Part shown: positions 61,913 to 64,000 of the stretch, in pieces
Numbering within the stretch: the stretch's first letter is position 1
Layout: the number at the start of each line of letters is the position of its first letter
Origin: Massilia sp. YIM B02443
GTDB lineage: Bacteria; Pseudomonadota; Gammaproteobacteria; Burkholderiales; Burkholderiaceae_D
Assembly: GCF_030411955.1 (NCBI RefSeq)
Contig: NZ_JASNRA010000001.1
Location: forward strand, 1-64,000
Direction: 5' to 3'
DNA length: 64,000 nucleotides
Position numbers and translations under genes: made by a program
Notes under the pieces: generated by a model
Seen by the model: the letters and a program-made list of their open reading frames with translations, nothing else
Databases searched by the model: none
Told to the model about the DNA's origin: nothing

Positions 61913-62701
61913 ATGAGATTCTCGGACGACCTCCTGATCGCGTACATCCACGGCGAACTGGCCGAGCCGGCGCGGGCGGCGGTGGAACGGGCGATGCGCG
62001 CCGACCCGGTGCTGGCAAGCCGGATTGCACAACACCGCGCGCGCCACCGCGCCGAGGACGCCGAGGGCAGGGCGCGCCAGCACACCGGCCGCAGCCGCCT
62101 GTTCGGGGTTTCGGCCAACGGCCACGAACGGCGCGAGGACGCCGGCCACGGCAGCCACGCGGCGCCGCCGTGCGGGGCCAAGGTGGTGCACCTGAACAGC
62201 CTGCGCCCGGGGCGCGCGCCGCCGCCGCCGCAGGTCGCCTACAGCAACTGGTGCCGCCGCCACTGGGTGGCGATCGGCGCCGCCTTCGTGGTCGGCGCCG
62301 CCGCCGGCGCGCTCGGCTGGAGCACGATGGGCCACGATCCCGGCCTGGCCATGCTCGACGACGACAACGGCACCCTGGTCGCGCGCGGCCCGCTGGTGGC
62401 GGCGCTCGACGGCCAGCTGGCCAGCCCCGGGCCGTCCGGCAGCGGGGTGCGCATCGGCGTCACCTTCGTGGCGCGCGACGGCGGTTATTGCCGCAGCTTC
62501 GTGGTCGACACCATCGCCGGCCTCGGTTGCCTGAGCGGCGGGCGCTGGACCATTCCGGTGCTGGGCCAGGCCGGCGCCGCCTACGTCGACGGCAGCACCC
62601 CGCCGCCGGCGGTGCGCGAGGCGATCGAGCAGCGCATTGTCGGCGCCACCCTCGATCCGGACGCCGAGCGCGCGGCCAAGCAGCGCGGCTGGCGCCAATG
62701 A
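61913..62701 (+). CDS. anti-sigma factor-like membrane protein
   Basis: 262 residues. The N-terminal FSDDLLIAYIHGELAEPARAAVERAMRADPVLASRIAQHR is the small helical module seen in anti-sigma factors of the ChrR/RseA-like broad group, without the zinc-binding HxxxCxxC motif. One membrane helix at about 118-140, then a periplasmic domain of about 110 residues (RIGVTFVARDGGYCRSFVVDTIAGLGCLSGGRWTIP). No ECF sigma gene is adjacent: the gene before it encodes the Lon-N protein. Either the sigma factor is elsewhere, or this is a relative with another partner. Confidence 0.75.
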   Translation: MRFSDDLLIAYIHGELAEPARAAVERAMRADPVLASRIAQHRARHRAEDAEGRARQHTGRSRLFGVSANGHERREDAGHGSHAAPPCGAKVVHLNSLRPGRAPPPPQVAYSNWCRRHWVAIGAAFVVGAAAGALGWSTMGHDPGLAMLDDDNGTLVARGPLVAALDGQLASPGPSGSGVRIGVTFVARDGGYCRSFVVDTIAGLGCLSGGRWTIPVLGQAGAAYVDGSTPPPAVREAIEQRIVGATLDPDAERAAKQRGWRQ

Positions 62702-63044
62702 GAGCAACGAGCGCATCCCCCGTGGCTTGTTGTTTCTTTTGGTAAACTGTCTGGAAAACAGGACAGCATATACAGTGGTGCCGATTTCGGGTATCGTGTC
62801 ACCCGCTAAAAGTGTCTCTACGTCCGCTCAACCGGCCAACTCAGCGGCTTGCCGACGGTCTGCCGCTTCCGGCCTGCCGCCGCCGGACCTGGTCCCGGGC
62901 CTGGCGCGCTGGCCGATCGCCGGTCTGCACCGCCCCGCGCGTGCGCCGGCTCCCCGTTGTCGCCCCTTGCCGTGTCGCGTAGCGCGACCCACGGCGGGAG
63001 TAGCTGCCCGATCGTAGAACAGAACGAAATAACGCCTGGAAAAC
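62702..63044 (+). other. long leader region upstream of the rhlE-type gene
   Basis: 343 bases without a supported gene. A short hairpin CTGTC-GACAG (62747-62766) and a TATACA at 62769 mark the AT-rich first part, where a promoter is likely; the rest is GC-rich. If transcription starts near 62780 the helicase mRNA would have a leader of over 250 nt, as some RNA helicase genes do. Confidence 0.4.
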
Positions 63045-64000
63045 TATGTCTGATACACCGAACAACAACGAACTCGCCGCGGCTCCTGTCGACGCACCGG
63101 CCGCGCCTGCCGCCGACGCTGTTGCTTCCGCTCCTGCTCCAGTCGCTGCCGCTGCTGCTTCGGCCCCTGCACCTGCTGCTGTGGCTCCTGCTGCTGCGGC
63201 TCCCGCCCCGGCGCCCACCGTGCGTTTCGCCGATTTCGGCCTGGCGCCGGAAATCGGCCGCGCGCTGGCCGACCAGGGCTACGAGCACCCGACCCCGATC
63301 CAGGCCCAGGCAATCCCCGTGGTGCTGCAAGGCCGCGACGTGATGGGCGCGGCCCAGACCGGCACCGGCAAGACCGCCAGCTTCTCGCTGCCGATCCTGC
63401 AACTCCTGATGCCGCATGCGAACGCCAGCATGTCGCCGGCGCGCCACCCGGTGCGCGCCCTGGTGCTGGTGCCGACGCGCGAACTGGCGGTGCAGGTGGC
63501 CGACAACGTCAAGGCCTACGCCAAGCACACTCCGCTGCGCGCCACCGTGGTGTTCGGCGGCATGGACATGAAGCCGCAGACCGAGATCCTGCGCCGCGGC
63601 GTCGAGATCGTGATCGCGACCCCGGGCCGCCTGCTCGACCACGTGGAACAGAAGAACATCAGCCTGGGCCAGGTGCAGATGCTGGTCATGGACGAAGCCG
63701 ACCGCATGCTCGACATGGGCTTCCTGCCCGACCTGCAGCGCATCATCAACCTGCTGCCGAAACAGCGCCAGAACCTGATGTTCTCGGCCACCTTCTCGCC
63801 CGAGATCAAGAAGCTGGCGAATACCTTCCTCAACAATCCGCTGACGATCGAAGTGGCGCGCAGCAACGCCACCGCCGAGCGCGTCACGCAGGTCGTGTAC
63901 AAGGTCGAGGACGCGCACAAGCAGGACGTGGTCGAGCACCTGATCCGCGAACGCAACATGAAGCAGGTGATCGTGTTCTCGAACACCAAGATCGGCGCAT
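63045..64000 (+). CDS. rhlE: DEAD-box RNA helicase, RhlE type (3' end beyond window)
   Basis: Open to the window end: 318 full codons seen. After an unusual 55-residue Ala/Pro-rich leader (repeats such as [20 protein letters not shown]) the helicase core starts VRFADFGLAPEI. Q motif YEHPTPIQAQAIP, motif I AAQTGTGKT, Ia PTRELAVQ, Ib TPGRLLDH, II DEAD (in VMDEADRMLDMGF) and III SAT (in FSATFSPEI) are all present; motifs IV-VI lie partly beyond the edge. RhlE remodels ribosome precursors and mRNA, notably in the cold. Most RhlE proteins lack the leader; no later ATG fits the core start. Confidence 0.93.

Overview
The window is high-GC, densely packed bacterial chromosome. The gene families and their order (rpsU-yqeY-dnaG-rpoD block, tsaE-amiC next to mutL-miaA, Asp-type endonuclease MutL, YbiB, FixLJ/DctSR-like sensing, many PAS/GGDEF proteins) fit a betaproteobacterium of the Burkholderiales, most likely an Oxalobacteraceae member of the Massilia/Telluria/Janthinobacterium type. 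This is an inference from gene content; no marker allows a species call.

Layout. 0-2.9 kb: a polysaccharide flippase, a 52-residue charged protein, and a MerR regulator divergent from a small membrane protein. 2.9-3.4 kb: four identical tRNA-Met(CAT) genes in perfect 139-bp tandem repeats. 3.4-15 kb: an extended version of the tsaE-amiC-mutL-miaA block (miaA, mutL, secreted cyclophilin, a KefF-like oxidoreductase with a CPA2 antiporter, a mutarotase, amiC, tsaE) with an alpha carbonic anhydrase on the opposite strand and queG divergent. 15.5-19.4 kb: a sensor kinase/FixJ-type pair divergent from a solitary TRAP solute-binding protein. 19.4-21.6 kb: an AT-rich leader with a strong terminator, then ogt and xerD. 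21.7-23.8 kb: a PAS-PAS-GGDEF-EAL protein with a damaged EAL motif. 24-29 kb: two EEP-family phosphatases/nucleases, ybaK, plsY, a FrnE-like DsbA protein and tsaD. 29-33.5 kb: aroG, an AT-rich membrane protein, ybiB interrupted by an amber codon, and an HI0933-type flavoprotein. 33.6-39.3 kb: rpsU, yqeY, dnaG and rpoD, followed by tRNA-Ile2(CAT).

Directly after that tRNA is an island-like segment (39.4-41.3 kb) of lower GC. It carries an Hcp protein, a LAS-type (M74/M15-like) murein peptidase and a secreted cysteine-rich protein, tightly packed in one operon. I read this as an orphan type VI secretion effector-immunity cassette; no T6SS structural operon is in the window.

42-61 kb is rich in signalling: a CheB-CheR-PAS-kinase-receiver fusion of 1389 residues, a hybrid kinase split by a frameshift, a membrane diguanylate cyclase and a CHASE-PAS kinase. 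Between them lie a CPA2 antiporter in an operon with a KfrA-like DNA-binding protein behind an 18-bp perfect palindrome, RNase Z, an Rrf2 regulator with a thioredoxin-reductase-like flavoprotein, and a CGNR zinc-finger regulator divergent from an alpha/beta hydrolase with two 30-bp operator-like repeats. The window ends with a Lon-N domain protein, an anti-sigma-like protein and the 5' part of an rhlE-type RNA helicase.

Two families of palindromic intergenic repeats are present. One (GTAGGGTTGGCGGC ends) occurs at 23.8 kb and 46.4 kb, each time between convergent genes. The other (CCCCGCGCAGGCGGGG type) occurs as an inverted pair between yqeY and dnaG.
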